Positions 34,829 to 43,649 of a stretch of 43,649 nucleotides of DNA are shown here, one piece after another. How positions within the stretch are numbered: position 1 is the first letter of the stretch; each line of letters opens with the position of its first letter. The stretch comes from Sphingobacteriales bacterium (GTDB lineage Bacteria; Bacteroidota; Bacteroidia; Chitinophagales; Chitinophagaceae). Under the pieces are notes generated by a model, which was given only the letters and a program-made list of their open reading frames with translations, was not told the DNA's origin and made no database searches. The position numbers were made by a program, and so were the translations under genes. Where the stretch lies: assembly GCA_016200915.1 (NCBI GenBank), contig JACQDV010000068.1, forward strand, positions 1-43,649, given 5' to 3'.

Positions 34829-34958
34829 CATCTAAAACCAGTAAGGATTCCTGAATCATATTAATGAATGGAGAATAAATTAATTAAACTGTCGTTAAGT
34901 GGTGTAATTTTTGTTATTCTAAACAATTCAATACCAATTGCTAAAGTTAAATACCCTG

Positions 34959-37900
34959 ATGAGGAAATACTTGTACTATTGCGACCTTAACCCATCACAA
35001 AAGCGGAGCCTTTTCCTTTGCATTAATATACTGGTTACCCTTTCGGTCTTTTGTCAACCTAAAGCAAATTTTTCTGCTACCACTTTGGCGGGATGTGCCC
35101 CTTTGGTTGTATATTTTACCGATCAATCTACAGGATCACCTGCAAACTGGAAATGGGATTTGGGTAATGGGGTAACATCCACCAAACAAAATTCCTCTAC
35201 AACTTATTTATCCCCCGGAACTTATTCAGTAAAATTAGTAGTGGTAAATGGATTAGGAAAGGATTCAATTATAAAAACAAACTATATAACAATATTTAAT
35301 CCCCCCCAGGTATCTTTTTCTTCCACTTCTGTATTAACAGGCTGCTTTCCGCTAAGAGTACAGTTTACAGATAATTCCACCAGCACTTCTGCCATTACAC
35401 GTTGGGAATGGGATTTTGGTGATGGTACGACTTCAACTCAGCAAAATCCATCTAAAATTTACACCAGCGCCGGCAATTATAATGTTGCCCTTAAGGTTAC
35501 CAATAGCAATGGCTGCTCTAATTTGTTAGTTAAGCCCGGCTTTGTTAAACCAACAGCCGGTGTTAAAGCAGATTTTAGTTCCAGTAATCCTGTTAACTGC
35601 AAACCACCGGAAAATATCACATTTACAAATCTATCTTCAGGCCCGGGCACTTTAACCTATCAATGGAATTTTGGAGACGGAGGAACTTCGTCTTCACAAA
35701 ACCCCGCTCACACCTATAATACAGCCGGATTATATAATGTGCAGCTTATTGTTAACAGTAATCAGGGTTGTGTGGATACTATTACAAAAAATAATGCGCT
35801 CAGTGTGGGGGTTTATCAATCAGGTTTTATTATTAAAGATTCCATTTGCCTTGGTGATACACTTACTATACAAAATACATCCCTGCCAAACCCGCCAAAT
35901 TCAACCTGGTATTTTGGTGATGGAAGTACATCCGTTAATAAAAATCCGGTAAAAATTTATAACGCTGCCGGTATTTACACCATTAAATTAGTTAACAATT
36001 ACGGGGCATGCCTGGATTCAGCCATTAAACAAGTAGCAGTTATAAATCCACCTGTACCTGTATTCTCAGCTCTGCAAGCATCATCCTGTTCCGTACCATT
36101 CACCGTAAACTTCCAGGATGCAACACCCGGAGCAACGCAATGGTTGTGGAATTTTGGCGATGGCACCACTTCTACTCAACAAAACCCTTCACATATTTAT
36201 ACAACACTTGGACAATTTACGGTAACCCTTACCGTAACAAACAGCATTGGGTGCAAGGGCACCACTACAAAAGCAAACTTTATTCAAATTGCCAAACCTG
36301 TTATCCAGATAAGCGGCTTACCTGCTAATGGTTGTGTTCCTTACACTATTAATCCTGTACCAACCGTTACTACATCCGGTTTTGTAAATAGTTGGTTTTG
36401 GGATTTTGGTGATGGGTCTGTTTCCAACATACAAAATCCATCCCACCTTTATAATACAACTGGTACATATACAGTGAAACTTTTTATTACCACCAGCGGC
36501 GGATGTACTGATTCATTGGTAATAAATAATGCTGTACGTACAGGCAATAAACCAACATCCGGTTTCACTGCAAATTCTTTAAGTACTTGTGCAGGAACCC
36601 CTGTTCAATTTAATGATGCCAGCACAGGTAATCCTGATCAATGGTTATGGAATTTTGGCGATAACACAAGTTCCACTCAACAGAACCCTTCACATATTTT
36701 TGATACCAGCGGAACTTTTACTATAGGTTTAACTGTTTCCAATAATGGCTGTGCTGATTCTATAAAAAAGATCAATTATATAACGGTATTACCTCCTGTT
36801 CCACGATTTACAGTTAACTATGATTGTGCTGCCGGCACAAATATTTCTTTTACTGACAAATCTATTGGCGCCGCTTCATGGTCATGGGATTTTGGAGATG
36901 GGGGAACGTCAAATCTGCAAAACCCAGCTCACATTTTTGCATTAGGCACCTACAATGTAAAATTAACGGTTACCAATGGCGCATGCAGCAACAGTATTAC
37001 TAAAACAGTTAAAGCCATTAAAGAAAGTGTTAACCTGACTTATGACCAGGCAGCTAAATGTAAAAATATTCCATTTGTATTCAATTCTGTTATTGGCAAC
37101 CCTGCAAATATTACTTCTTATAGCTGGTCATTTAGTGACGGGTTTACAGCAGGCGGAACAGGCGTTTCTCATGCCTTTAATACTACTGGTTCCCAATGGG
37201 TAAAATTAGTGGTGACAGATATCAATGGATGTAAAGACAGTACCGTTCCAAAGACCATTCAAGCATATGGCCCTAACGCATCTTATAATTTTGCTCCTGC
37301 CTCACAATGTACGAACCAGAATGTTATATTTACCAATACCAGTACCACTGATGGAACTAATAGTATCAACTCTTCTTTATGGAGTTTTGGCGATGGAAAT
37401 ACTGTAATTAATAATAATCCAACTGTTTTATATAAGTATCTGCAAGCGGGTTCTTACAATACAAAATTAAAAGTGACAGATGCATTTGGATGCAGTGATA
37501 GCCTGAGTTCGCCGGCAACAATTACAATAATTAAGTCTGCTATCAACTTCACTGCCGTTGATAGTCTTAGCTGTCCTGGCGGGAGTGTACAATTCAATAA
37601 TACTTCAATAGGCAACAATTTATCTTATACCTGGGATTTTGGAGACGGCAGTACCTCGATTGCACAAAATCCTTCACATAGTTACACGAGTACGGGATCA
37701 TATACTGTAAAATTGATTGGAACTGAAAGCATAGGTTGTATTGACTCGATGGTAAAATCAAATTTTATAACAGTTGATCTTCCTAAAGCTTCGTTCAATG
37801 TAAGCGATTCGTTTACTATTTGCCCGCCTTTACAAGTGCAGTTTACCAATACTTCTACTTTTTACAAATCGGTTTTCTGGAATTTTGGTGATGGAAATAC

Positions 37901-39773
37901 TTCAACCGCCATTAACCCCAAATACTCATACAGTATTCCTAATGTGTACATTGTAACGTTATATGTTACAAGTCCCGGAGGATGTATAGATAGTATTAAA
38001 AAGACAATTACTGTATTAAGCAACACGAAGGGTGTACTTACTTATTCACCCTTATCCGGATGCTATCCGCAAAATATTAATTTCAAAATAAGCTCAACCA
38101 ATCCTGTAAAATATTTCTGGGATTATGGTGATGGTACAACTTTATTTACCACCGATTCTGTTCAGCAATATCAATATGGTTACCCCGGCTATTATTTACC
38201 AAAAGTAACAATGCAGGATGCCCAGGGATGCTTAACCCCGGTTTTTGGCACCGACACGATTAAGATATTCGGAGCAAAAGCAGATTTTAGTTTTGATAAA
38301 AATCTGTTATGTGATGCCGGAAATGTTCAGTTCAAAGATTCTTCATTTACTGCAGACCCTGTTAGCAATTATACCTGGGATTTTGGAGATGGTTCTGCTC
38401 TTTCTCCTTTAAAAAATCCTCTCCATAACTACTCAGTTCCGGGAATTTACAATGTAGCACTCACAATACGTACAGCCAATGGCTGTACTAATACAATGAC
38501 CAAGTCAGCAATTATTAAAGTAGTCAAATCACCACAAATAAACATTTCAGGCAATACAGTTTATTGTAGTCCGGCCACCGTACAATTAGGTGGGAACAGT
38601 CAGCCAGATACATCTTCAATTTCCTGGAAATGGGATATAAATAATACAGTAATCAATCAGCAAAATACAGGTACTTTAAATTTTCCCACAGCCGGCAGTT
38701 ATCCTGTACTATTAACCGCTATCAACAGCTCTGGTTGTACAGATACTGCAACCACCACCATTATTGTAAACCAAACCCCTACTGTTGATGCTGGCCCGGA
38801 TACTGTAGTGTGCCTTGGCAGTAATTTAATGTTGCAGCCATCTGGTGCAAATAATTATAATTGGTATCCCTCAACATACTTAAGCTGTACCAATTGCCAA
38901 AACCCTGTTACTACGCCCACTGATAATATTCAATATATCGTTACGGGCTCTTCTTTACAAGGCTGTTCGTCTATTGATTCAATTAATATTGCTGTACAAA
39001 AACCCTTTACCATAACAACATCTGCTGATACCAATATCTGCGTAGGGAAGACGATACAACTAATAGCTAATGGAGCGGATTATTATACCTGGTCGCCCGT
39101 AACCGGGATAAGCAACCCCACAATTAGTAACCCATTAGCCAACCCGCAAGTTTCAACTAATTACACAGTAGTGGGTACCGATAAGAATGGATGTTTTACT
39201 GATACCGCTTTTGTTCAGGTAAATGTTTATAATTACCCCGTTGTTGATTTAGGTAAAGACACAACCATTATTGGAGGAAATACACTGCAACTAAACCCAG
39301 TTTCCAGCAATGATATTATCACCTGGCAATGGGCAGCATCACCTCCCGGCACCCTGAGTTGCTATACCTGTACCAACCCTGTTGCTAAACCAATTGTAAA
39401 TTCAATTTATTCTGCTGAAGTAAAAAACAGTATTGGGTGTACAACAACAGATGACATAAAGGTAACGGTGTTATGTACCGGCGGAAAAATCTATCTGCCC
39501 AATACTTTTACTCCCAATAATGATGGAATAAATGACTGGTTTTATGTGATTGGCAATGGAGTGCAAACTGTAAAAAGATTCCGTGTATTTGATCGTTGGG
39601 GTAAGATAATCTTTGATAAAAGTAATGTTCCCGCTAACTCACGTAATGATGGCTGGAATGGTCAATTTAATGGAATTGATTTACCAACCGGAGTATATCC
39701 CTATACCGTTGAAGTAATCTGTGGAGATGGTGCATTGTTTCAACTAAACGGTTCCGTTACTTTAATCCGTTAG
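34959..39773 (+). CDS. Giant PKD-repeat surface protein with type B T9SS sorting domain
   Basis: A 1,604-residue secreted protein. The signal peptide has a long n-region (MRKYLYYCDLNPSQKRS), then a hydrophobic core ending VFCQ. About 14 PKD (polycystic kidney disease) repeats of roughly 80-90 residues follow, each marked by a WxFGDG-type motif (WEWDFGDG, WLWNFGDG, YTWDFGDG), with degenerate first and last ones. Three Ig/PKD-like modules with many Cys, DAGPDTVVCLG and SCTNCQNP come next. The last 95 residues are the gliding-motility CHU_C domain (LPNTFTPNNDGINDWF, FDRWGKIIFD, PTGVYPYTVE), the sorting signal for the type IX secretion system and surface anchoring. An upstream in-frame TTG at 34938 adds seven residues and is not preferred. 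Adhesion or matrix binding is likely. The secretion machinery is not in the window. Confidence 0.93.
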   Translation: MRKYLYYCDLNPSQKRSLFLCINILVTLSVFCQPKANFSATTLAGCAPLVVYFTDQSTGSPANWKWDLGNGVTSTKQNSSTTYLSPGTYSVKLVVVNGLGKDSIIKTNYITIFNPPQVSFSSTSVLTGCFPLRVQFTDNSTSTSAITRWEWDFGDGTTSTQQNPSKIYTSAGNYNVALKVTNSNGCSNLLVKPGFVKPTAGVKADFSSSNPVNCKPPENITFTNLSSGPGTLTYQWNFGDGGTSSSQNPAHTYNTAGLYNVQLIVNSNQGCVDTITKNNALSVGVYQSGFIIKDSICLGDTLTIQNTSLPNPPNSTWYFGDGSTSVNKNPVKIYNAAGIYTIKLVNNYGACLDSAIKQVAVINPPVPVFSALQASSCSVPFTVNFQDATPGATQWLWNFGDGTTSTQQNPSHIYTTLGQFTVTLTVTNSIGCKGTTTKANFIQIAKPVIQISGLPANGCVPYTINPVPTVTTSGFVNSWFWDFGDGSVSNIQNPSHLYNTTGTYTVKLFITTSGGCTDSLVINNAVRTGNKPTSGFTANSLSTCAGTPVQFNDASTGNPDQWLWNFGDNTSSTQQNPSHIFDTSGTFTIGLTVSNNGCADSIKKINYITVLPPVPRFTVNYDCAAGTNISFTDKSIGAASWSWDFGDGGTSNLQNPAHIFALGTYNVKLTVTNGACSNSITKTVKAIKESVNLTYDQAAKCKNIPFVFNSVIGNPANITSYSWSFSDGFTAGGTGVSHAFNTTGSQWVKLVVTDINGCKDSTVPKTIQAYGPNASYNFAPASQCTNQNVIFTNTSTTDGTNSINSSLWSFGDGNTVINNNPTVLYKYLQAGSYNTKLKVTDAFGCSDSLSSPATITIIKSAINFTAVDSLSCPGGSVQFNNTSIGNNLSYTWDFGDGSTSIAQNPSHSYTSTGSYTVKLIGTESIGCIDSMVKSNFITVDLPKASFNVSDSFTICPPLQVQFTNTSTFYKSVFWNFGDGNTSTAINPKYSYSIPNVYIVTLYVTSPGGCIDSIKKTITVLSNTKGVLTYSPLSGCYPQNINFKISSTNPVKYFWDYGDGTTLFTTDSVQQYQYGYPGYYLPKVTMQDAQGCLTPVFGTDTIKIFGAKADFSFDKNLLCDAGNVQFKDSSFTADPVSNYTWDFGDGSALSPLKNPLHNYSVPGIYNVALTIRTANGCTNTMTKSAIIKVVKSPQINISGNTVYCSPATVQLGGNSQPDTSSISWKWDINNTVINQQNTGTLNFPTAGSYPVLLTAINSSGCTDTATTTIIVNQTPTVDAGPDTVVCLGSNLMLQPSGANNYNWYPSTYLSCTNCQNPVTTPTDNIQYIVTGSSLQGCSSIDSINIAVQKPFTITTSADTNICVGKTIQLIANGADYYTWSPVTGISNPTISNPLANPQVSTNYTVVGTDKNGCFTDTAFVQVNVYNYPVVDLGKDTTIIGGNTLQLNPVSSNDIITWQWAASPPGTLSCYTCTNPVAKPIVNSIYSAEVKNSIGCTTTDDIKVTVLCTGGKIYLPNTFTPNNDGINDWFYVIGNGVQTVKRFRVFDRWGKIIFDKSNVPANSRNDGWNGQFNGIDLPTGVYPYTVEVICGDGALFQLNGSVTLIR

Positions 39774-40082
39774 ACATATCATTTTAAAAAAAATGTCATT
39801 AAAGATTTCATTCTTAAAAAAATATTCATTTCCTTTATGCACCTTAAAATCTGAGATAAAATCCCAATCCTCCTGACAAGATCGACAACTATTCTTCTCT
39901 TATCTTTCAAACATTCTTTGGTAAACATGTTAAGCATCTACTCTTTTTAGCCTTTTCGAAATCAACCTGGTATCCTTTTCAGACATTAATATGATTGTAT
40001 AAGGTATTGAACCTTTATGGCACGATTATGGTTGCCTTTGCCCTAATTTAAAATCAACTAAAACCTATAATAAATTTAACGC
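39774..40082. other. AT-rich intergenic region, no gene seen
   Basis: The 309 bases between the PKD gene and the Ig-like lipoprotein hold A/T runs and no RNA gene, no strong terminator and no repeat that I recognise. The only open frames are short ones on the minus strand, discussed among the rejected items. Confidence 0.7.
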
Positions 40083-40520
40083 ATGAAACGATTCAATCTG
40101 CATTTGCTTACCATTGTACTTATAACTCTTTTATTTGCAGGGTGTAAAAAAGATACCCTAAATCCGACCACGACACAAACCGAAATCGCTATGCGTAAAG
40201 GGGGTGGTACCGGCGGTTCAACAGTACCGGTAGTGAGTTTTACTTCACCAACTAACGGTAGCACTGTAACAGGCACCATTACTGTACAAGTTTCTGCCAG
40301 CTCACCTGTAGGAATTAAAAACACCAGCCTTATGATTACAGTTGGCACATCCAATTGCCTTTTTGGTAACGATGCTACTTCACCTTATACGTACACCTGG
40401 GATACTAATTCAAGTTGTCTTACCACTATTAAAGCCGGAACTCAGGTTAAACTGAGAGCTACAGCAACAGATAATAATGGTACAACTAATTATACAGATA
40501 TTACCGTTACTAAACAGTAA
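40083..40520 (+). CDS. Lipoprotein with one bacterial Ig-like domain
   Basis: A 145-residue predicted lipoprotein: MKRFNLHLLTIVLITLLFAGC gives the lipobox FAGC (Cys21), followed by KKDT. Residues 25-45 are a Gly/Thr linker. Residues 48-145 form an Ig-like domain of the Big_9 type, with VVSFTSPTNGSTVTGTITVQ, SPYTYTWDTNS and LRATATDNNGTTNY. Two cysteines (SNCLFG and SSCLTT) may form a disulfide within it. It may be a cell-surface partner of the preceding adhesin, but 309 nt and a possible own promoter separate them. It is followed by a hairpin terminator. Confidence 0.8.
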   Translation: MKRFNLHLLTIVLITLLFAGCKKDTLNPTTTQTEIAMRKGGGTGGSTVPVVSFTSPTNGSTVTGTITVQVSASSPVGIKNTSLMITVGTSNCLFGNDATSPYTYTWDTNSSCLTTIKAGTQVKLRATATDNNGTTNYTDITVTKQ

Positions 40521-40562
40521 TACTGAATACCGCTTTCAAAATTCATTCGTGTGAAAAAACAC

Positions 40563-40589
40563 AAGGCCCTCACAAATTGTCGGGGCCTT
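40563..40589. terminator. Intrinsic terminator between the lipoprotein and ilvE genes
   Basis: The arms AAGGCCC (40563-40569) and GGGCCTT (40583-40589) are perfect, with a 13-nt loop. ATTTATT follows on the plus strand, and on the minus strand the flank is TTGTGTTTTTT. It can serve both converging genes. Confidence 0.68.
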
Positions 40590-40618
40590 ATTTATTGCCA
40601 TCATCTTTCAATGAAAAA

Positions 40619-41683
40619 TTAAACTTTAAACATCCAGCCATGTGTATCTGCAGCATGGCCATAACGAATAGCATCTACTCTCTTTTTTACTTCAGCAGTT
40701 GTAGCGAGGTTACTCAAATCAAACTGCATATTAAAATCTTTATACTGCATCTCTTTAATAGTAGCAACTGTGGCAGCAGTACCCGTACCAAATACTTCTT
40801 TTAAAGTACCTGCCTTATAAGCAGCAATTATTTCATCTATGCTCACCGGTCTTTCTTCTACAGTAAAGCCCATTTCTTTCAACACAGTAATTACGGTATC
40901 TCTTGTTACACCGGCTAATATTGTTCCGGCAGTTAAATCTGGTGTTAATACTTTGCTTCCTGCTATTAAGAATACATTCATTACCCCACACTCCTGCACA
41001 TATTTATGTTCTTTAGCATCCATCCACAATACCTGGTCATAACCGTTTTTCTTAGCCTGGGCTGTTACATACATTGCCCCACCATAGTTACCTGCAGCTT
41101 TTGCGTAACCCACACCACCTTCAGCTGCACGAACATATTTTTCTTCTACCCAAATTTTCATTGGAGCTGCATAATATGGACCTGTTGGACTTAATATGAT
41201 GATGAACTTGTAAGTATCGGATGCTTTCACGCCTATCACTTCATCACTGGCATACATAAAAGGGCGGATATATAATGAGTAATTGGGTTTTGACGGAATC
41301 CAGTTCTTATCCATTTCAATCAGTTTGCGCATACCTTCAATAAAAATCTCTTCAGGAACGGTGGGCATTTGCATCCTTTCTGCCGAAATATTAAAGCGTT
41401 TGAAATTATCGTAAGGACGAAAAATATACGCATTATCCTGGTCGTCTTTATAAGCCTTAATGCCTTCAAAAATTGCCTGGCCGTAGTGTAAGGCAGCATT
41501 AGAAGGAGCAATTAACAATGGCTGATATGGTTTGATCTCAACATTTCTCCATTCACCATTTTCATAATCTGCTTCCAGCATATGATCAGTAAAATATTTA
41601 CCAAACGGCAAATTATCGAAATCAATTTGCTTCAACTTACTATGCTCAGCTTTTGTAATTTTTATTGCTGATGTAGCTATCAT
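40619..41683 (-). CDS. ilvE: Branched-chain amino-acid aminotransferase
   Basis: A 354-residue PLP enzyme of fold type IV that makes or breaks down Leu, Ile and Val by transamination with glutamate. The PLP lysine is in YAKAAGNYGG. Other landmarks are GQAIFEGIKAYKD, RPYDNFKRFN, QVLWMDAKEHKYVQECGVMN, and the phosphate loop GTGTAATVA. The length and the GNYGGAMYVTAQAKK stretch place it with the long BCAT type (mitochondrial-like and widespread in Bacteroidota) rather than the short E. coli form. It lies divergent from the unknown gene at 41755, with 71 nt between the starts. No ilv or leu partners are nearby. Confidence 0.94.
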   Translation of the reverse strand: MIATSAIKITKAEHSKLKQIDFDNLPFGKYFTDHMLEADYENGEWRNVEIKPYQPLLIAPSNAALHYGQAIFEGIKAYKDDQDNAYIFRPYDNFKRFNISAERMQMPTVPEEIFIEGMRKLIEMDKNWIPSKPNYSLYIRPFMYASDEVIGVKASDTYKFIIILSPTGPYYAAPMKIWVEEKYVRAAEGGVGYAKAAGNYGGAMYVTAQAKKNGYDQVLWMDAKEHKYVQECGVMNVFLIAGSKVLTPDLTAGTILAGVTRDTVITVLKEMGFTVEERPVSIDEIIAAYKAGTLKEVFGTGTAATVATIKEMQYKDFNMQFDLSNLATTAEVKKRVDAIRYGHAADTHGWMFKV

Positions 41684-41754
41684 AAAATCTGTTTAAAATC
41701 TCCGCAAAGAAACGAAAAAAAAGCCGTAGCCTTGCTTATAATTTTTGAAACAAG

Positions 41755-42258
41755 ATGGGTTTTAATGATATCGAAATGTCTCCTGTATTGCTTACCGAAC
41801 TATATAAAAATTCATTAGTTCAGTTAGATGATGTACAAATGGCAAAACCAGCAACACCTTCATCTACACCTGCATTAAAATATCTTGGTGAAAACAAAAA
41901 GGGAATTTTGATATTAGTCAATGATGAACAAGCTCCCTTTCTTAACGAAAATGCATTCAACCTGTTATTAAACATTTTAAATGCCTGCAAGCTCAACATG
42001 GGTGATGTTGGCCTCATCAATAAAATTAATTTGGCAGTAACGGTTACTGATGTCATTCAGCAACTTTCAATAAAAACAGTTTTGTTATTTGGTATTGAAG
42101 CAAGAGAGATGAATTTACCCATCGACTTCCCGCATTACCAGGTACAGCAACATGGCAATATCACTTATCTCACCAGCAACGATTTTGAAACTTTAGAAGC
42201 AGATAAACAGCAGAAAGGAAAATTGTGGTTATGTTTGAAAAAGATATTTGATGTGTGA
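41755..42258 (+). CDS. Uncharacterised protein resembling DNA polymerase III psi subunit (HolD)
   Basis: A 167-residue cytosolic protein with no family that I can name with certainty. A short N-terminal helix (MSPVLLTELYKNSLV) is joined by a Pro/Ser/Thr linker (about 27-42) to an alpha/beta domain. That domain has GILILVNDEQAPFLNENAF, LLNILNACKLNMGDVGLIN, TVLLFGIEAREMNL and a C-terminal LWLCLKKIF helix. The order and spacing (strand, ND loop, Leu-rich helix with LNxA, later LW..LK at the end) resemble HolD/psi of the clamp loader, whose N-terminal peptide binds DnaX. This is a hypothesis from pattern only. It is divergent from ilvE and ends 160 nt before the radical SAM gene. Confidence 0.6.
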   Translation: MGFNDIEMSPVLLTELYKNSLVQLDDVQMAKPATPSSTPALKYLGENKKGILILVNDEQAPFLNENAFNLLLNILNACKLNMGDVGLINKINLAVTVTDVIQQLSIKTVLLFGIEAREMNLPIDFPHYQVQQHGNITYLTSNDFETLEADKQQKGKLWLCLKKIFDV

Positions 42259-42418
42259 GAATAATTTTGTATTCATTAGCTGTTAAAAAAACTATTATGT
42301 TTTCTTTGCTGCCTCTGCGTATCCCCAGCGTTCTCACCAATACCTTTTTGGAACGCAAAGCTGATTAAGATTAAGAGTAAAGTAATAATGATGGGCGTAA
42401 TACGACAGTACCTGCAAA

Positions 42419-43516
42419 ATGGCAGCTATTACTAATTTGACCATGAAAGAGTATCAAGTTGTACTTATTTCAATGAGTGGAGTGAGAGTTTACAACAAGA
42501 AACTTCTCAACCTTGGCTTAACACTTCCTGGATTTGTTGATAGAAGCAGAGTTATTGCAAGTTTACCAAGTTTAGGACTTTTAACAATTGCATCCCATAC
42601 ACCTGAAAACTGGGAAGTCGTGTATATTGAATTGGACGATTATACTGAAAGCGACATAGAGAAAATAATAAATTTGAGGCCTGATATTATTGCATTTTCT
42701 TCTCTTACCGCAAGAATTAATGAAACCTATTTATTATCTAATAAATTCAGGAAACTGGGGTTTACAACAATAATTGGCGGGCTTCATGTTTCTGCATTAC
42801 CAGAAGAAGGGATGGAGTTTGCAGACTGCTTAATTCAGGGAGAGGGTGAAATAATTTGGGAAAAATTACTTCGGGACTTTGAAAACAAGCAGCTCAAACC
42901 TTTATACAGCTCTATTACAAACCACAATTTTGCATTTCATTTTAATGCATCTAAAATTCCAAAGTATGAGTTGCTTGATATTTCAAAATACAATCGCTTG
43001 ACAATTCAAACTACCCGGGGTTGTCCATTACATTGCAGCTTTTGTGCGGCTTCAAGAACTATCAGTTCATACAAAAAGAAATCAATTGAGCTAATTGAAA
43101 AAGAGCTTAATAAAATATTTGAACTTTGGAATAAACCTTTTATTGAACTTGCTGACGATAACACTTTTGTCGATAAAGTTTGGTCTAAGGATTTATTAAA
43201 ATTGTTTAGCGAATATAAAATGAAATGGTTTACTGAAACAGACATTTCAGTTGCTTACGATGATGCACTTTTAGAATTATTGGCAAAGTCAAATTGTGCT
43301 CAAATATTAATTGGTTTTGAAACAAGCAACTCTGAGGGGCTTTTGGGTTTGGACAAGGCAAACTGGAAACATAAACAGTTTGACAACTATTTAAAAGCGA
43401 TAGAAAAAATTCAATCTTACGGGATTTCAGTTAATGGCTGTTTTATATTAGGTTTTGACACTGACACTAAGGATACATTTAAAGAAACAGAATTTTTTAT
43501 TAAGGAAAGTCATTAG
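42419..43516 (+). pseudogene. B12-binding radical SAM protein, 3' end lost to an IS insertion
   Basis: A 365-codon open frame. The N-terminal part is a cobalamin-binding-type domain (VVLISMSGVRVYNKK, IIAFSSLTARINETY, IIGGLHVSALPEEG, LIQGEGEIIWEKLL). The radical SAM motif is RGCPLHCSFC. The frame continues with IELADDNTFVDK and FILGFDTDTKDTF, then ends KESH-stop, where relatives continue with a further 60-100 residues (the PFPGTP region). The stop codon is the first codon formed with the IS terminus (43510-43525). So the gene is interrupted or, if translated, truncated. The start may be the ATG at 42419 or that at 42443. Substrate unknown. Confidence 0.85.
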
Positions 43517-43649
43517 CGTTGCGTTATTAGTCAAACATATTCAATTGGTTATGATTTTGTTCTTTGAAATATTGTAATTGAGTTTGCTGAAACAGTTGAT
43601 TTATGGGCATTTTTTCAAAAATGGAGATGCTCAAAATCTGTAGAATTTC
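43510..43649 (-). mobile_element. 3' terminus of an IS4-family insertion sequence (runs off the window)
   Basis: The IS boundary lies at or just after 43510, where the radical SAM reading stops being family-like. The first 16 bases (TCATTAGCGTTGCGTT) are repeated inverted at 124-139 and would be the terminal repeat. The transposase gene reads on the minus strand from outside the window to a stop at 43527. The other end and target duplication are not visible. Confidence 0.72.
43527..43649 (-). CDS. IS4-family transposase, C-terminal 40 residues (partial)
   Basis: The minus-strand frame is open from the window edge to the TAA at 43527. The 40 residues begin EILQILSISIFEKMPINQLF and end NQLNMFD. 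ILQ-LS-S-FEK-PI-QL and a QLNxFD end are typical of the C-terminus of Bacteroidota IS4-type (DUF4372-containing) transposases. The catalytic DDE core lies outside the window. Family assignment rests on memory of that signature, not on a search. Confidence 0.68.
   Translation of the reverse strand, partial: EILQILSISIFEKMPINQLFQQTQLQYFKEQNHNQLNMFD

Noticed and set aside
34868-34990. A 40-codon plus-strand ORF (MENKLIKLSLSG...) overlapping the start of the PKD gene
   Set aside because: It overlaps the PKD signal peptide in another frame, has no clear ribosome site, and ends inside the larger gene. Probably chance.
35400-38400. Regularly spaced DNA repeats that could suggest a CRISPR array
   Set aside because: The repeats are PKD codon repeats within one continuous open frame, with unequal spacing and no constant direct repeat.
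39779-39928. A 49-codon minus-strand ORF in the gap after the PKD gene
   Set aside because: Basic and Ile-rich composition expected of AT-rich non-coding DNA, no promoter or terminator, and no recognisable motif.
42300-42360. GCGTTC...GAACGC hairpin and CTTTGC/GCAAAG stretch upstream of the radical SAM gene
   Set aside because: Short arms and no T-tract or promoter context. It resembles common intergenic filler in Bacteroidota and cannot be assigned a role.

Overview
This is chromosomal sequence from a member of the Bacteroidota, most likely Chitinophagaceae (Ferruginibacter/Sediminibacterium-like). The family placement is inference. The evidence is: low GC; signal peptides that end in SAQ/Q; SpII lipoproteins; a giant PKD-repeat protein with a type B T9SS (gliding-motility) C-terminal domain; a carboxypeptidase-regulatory-like plus outer-membrane-barrel protein; a sigma/anti-sigma pair whose anti-sigma-like protein carries an outer-membrane barrel; and many Bacteroidota-type TAnnTTTG -7 promoter elements, with a full TTTG-N19-TAnnTTTG promoter in front of rpsL. 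Most of the window is housekeeping and conserved accessory genes. I see no CRISPR array, tRNA, rRNA, phage or plasmid module.

Layout. 1-139: end of an insertion sequence. 158-7922: an NAD(P)-binding protein, a minus-strand operon DUF4258-plsC-priA, the tRNA methylthiotransferase mtaB, a nested inverted-repeat element, a Fic protein and a YdeI/OmdA-like protein. 8026-14678: an outer-membrane barrel protein, a terminator shared by two converging genes, an S10 carboxypeptidase, an alpha/beta hydrolase, a lipoprotein and a methyltransferase. 14784-21420: a DsbA-fold protein without its catalytic CxxC next to clpB; a beta-lactamase-family hydrolase with a dispersed repeat inserted in frame; a frameshifted outer-membrane protein gene; a small membrane protein; and queG. 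21434-23528: the sigma/anti-sigma-barrel pair. 23704-32017: cysM, an MFS transporter, a dCMP deaminase, an unannotated 36-residue membrane peptide with its own terminator, a secreted cyclophilin, tex, a PhyH dioxygenase and a GH13 amylase. 32048-34727: a double-palindrome repeat, a plant/cyanobacterial-type ispH, a small secreted protein and rpsL-rpsG. 34959-42258: the 1,604-residue PKD adhesin, an Ig-like lipoprotein, ilvE, and an unknown protein resembling the psi (HolD) clamp-loader subunit. 42419-43649: a B12-binding radical SAM gene cut short by an IS4-like element, whose transposase C-terminus is readable on the minus strand.

The two window edges carry the same IS terminus in inverted orientation (124-139 and 43510-43525). 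The window is therefore probably one assembly contig that breaks at copies of one IS family. No single novel multi-gene system stands out. The most interesting points are the two-membrane anti-sigma/barrel protein, the psi-like protein, the repeat-derived peptide inside an enzyme, the A-tract frameshift and the unannotated small membrane protein.
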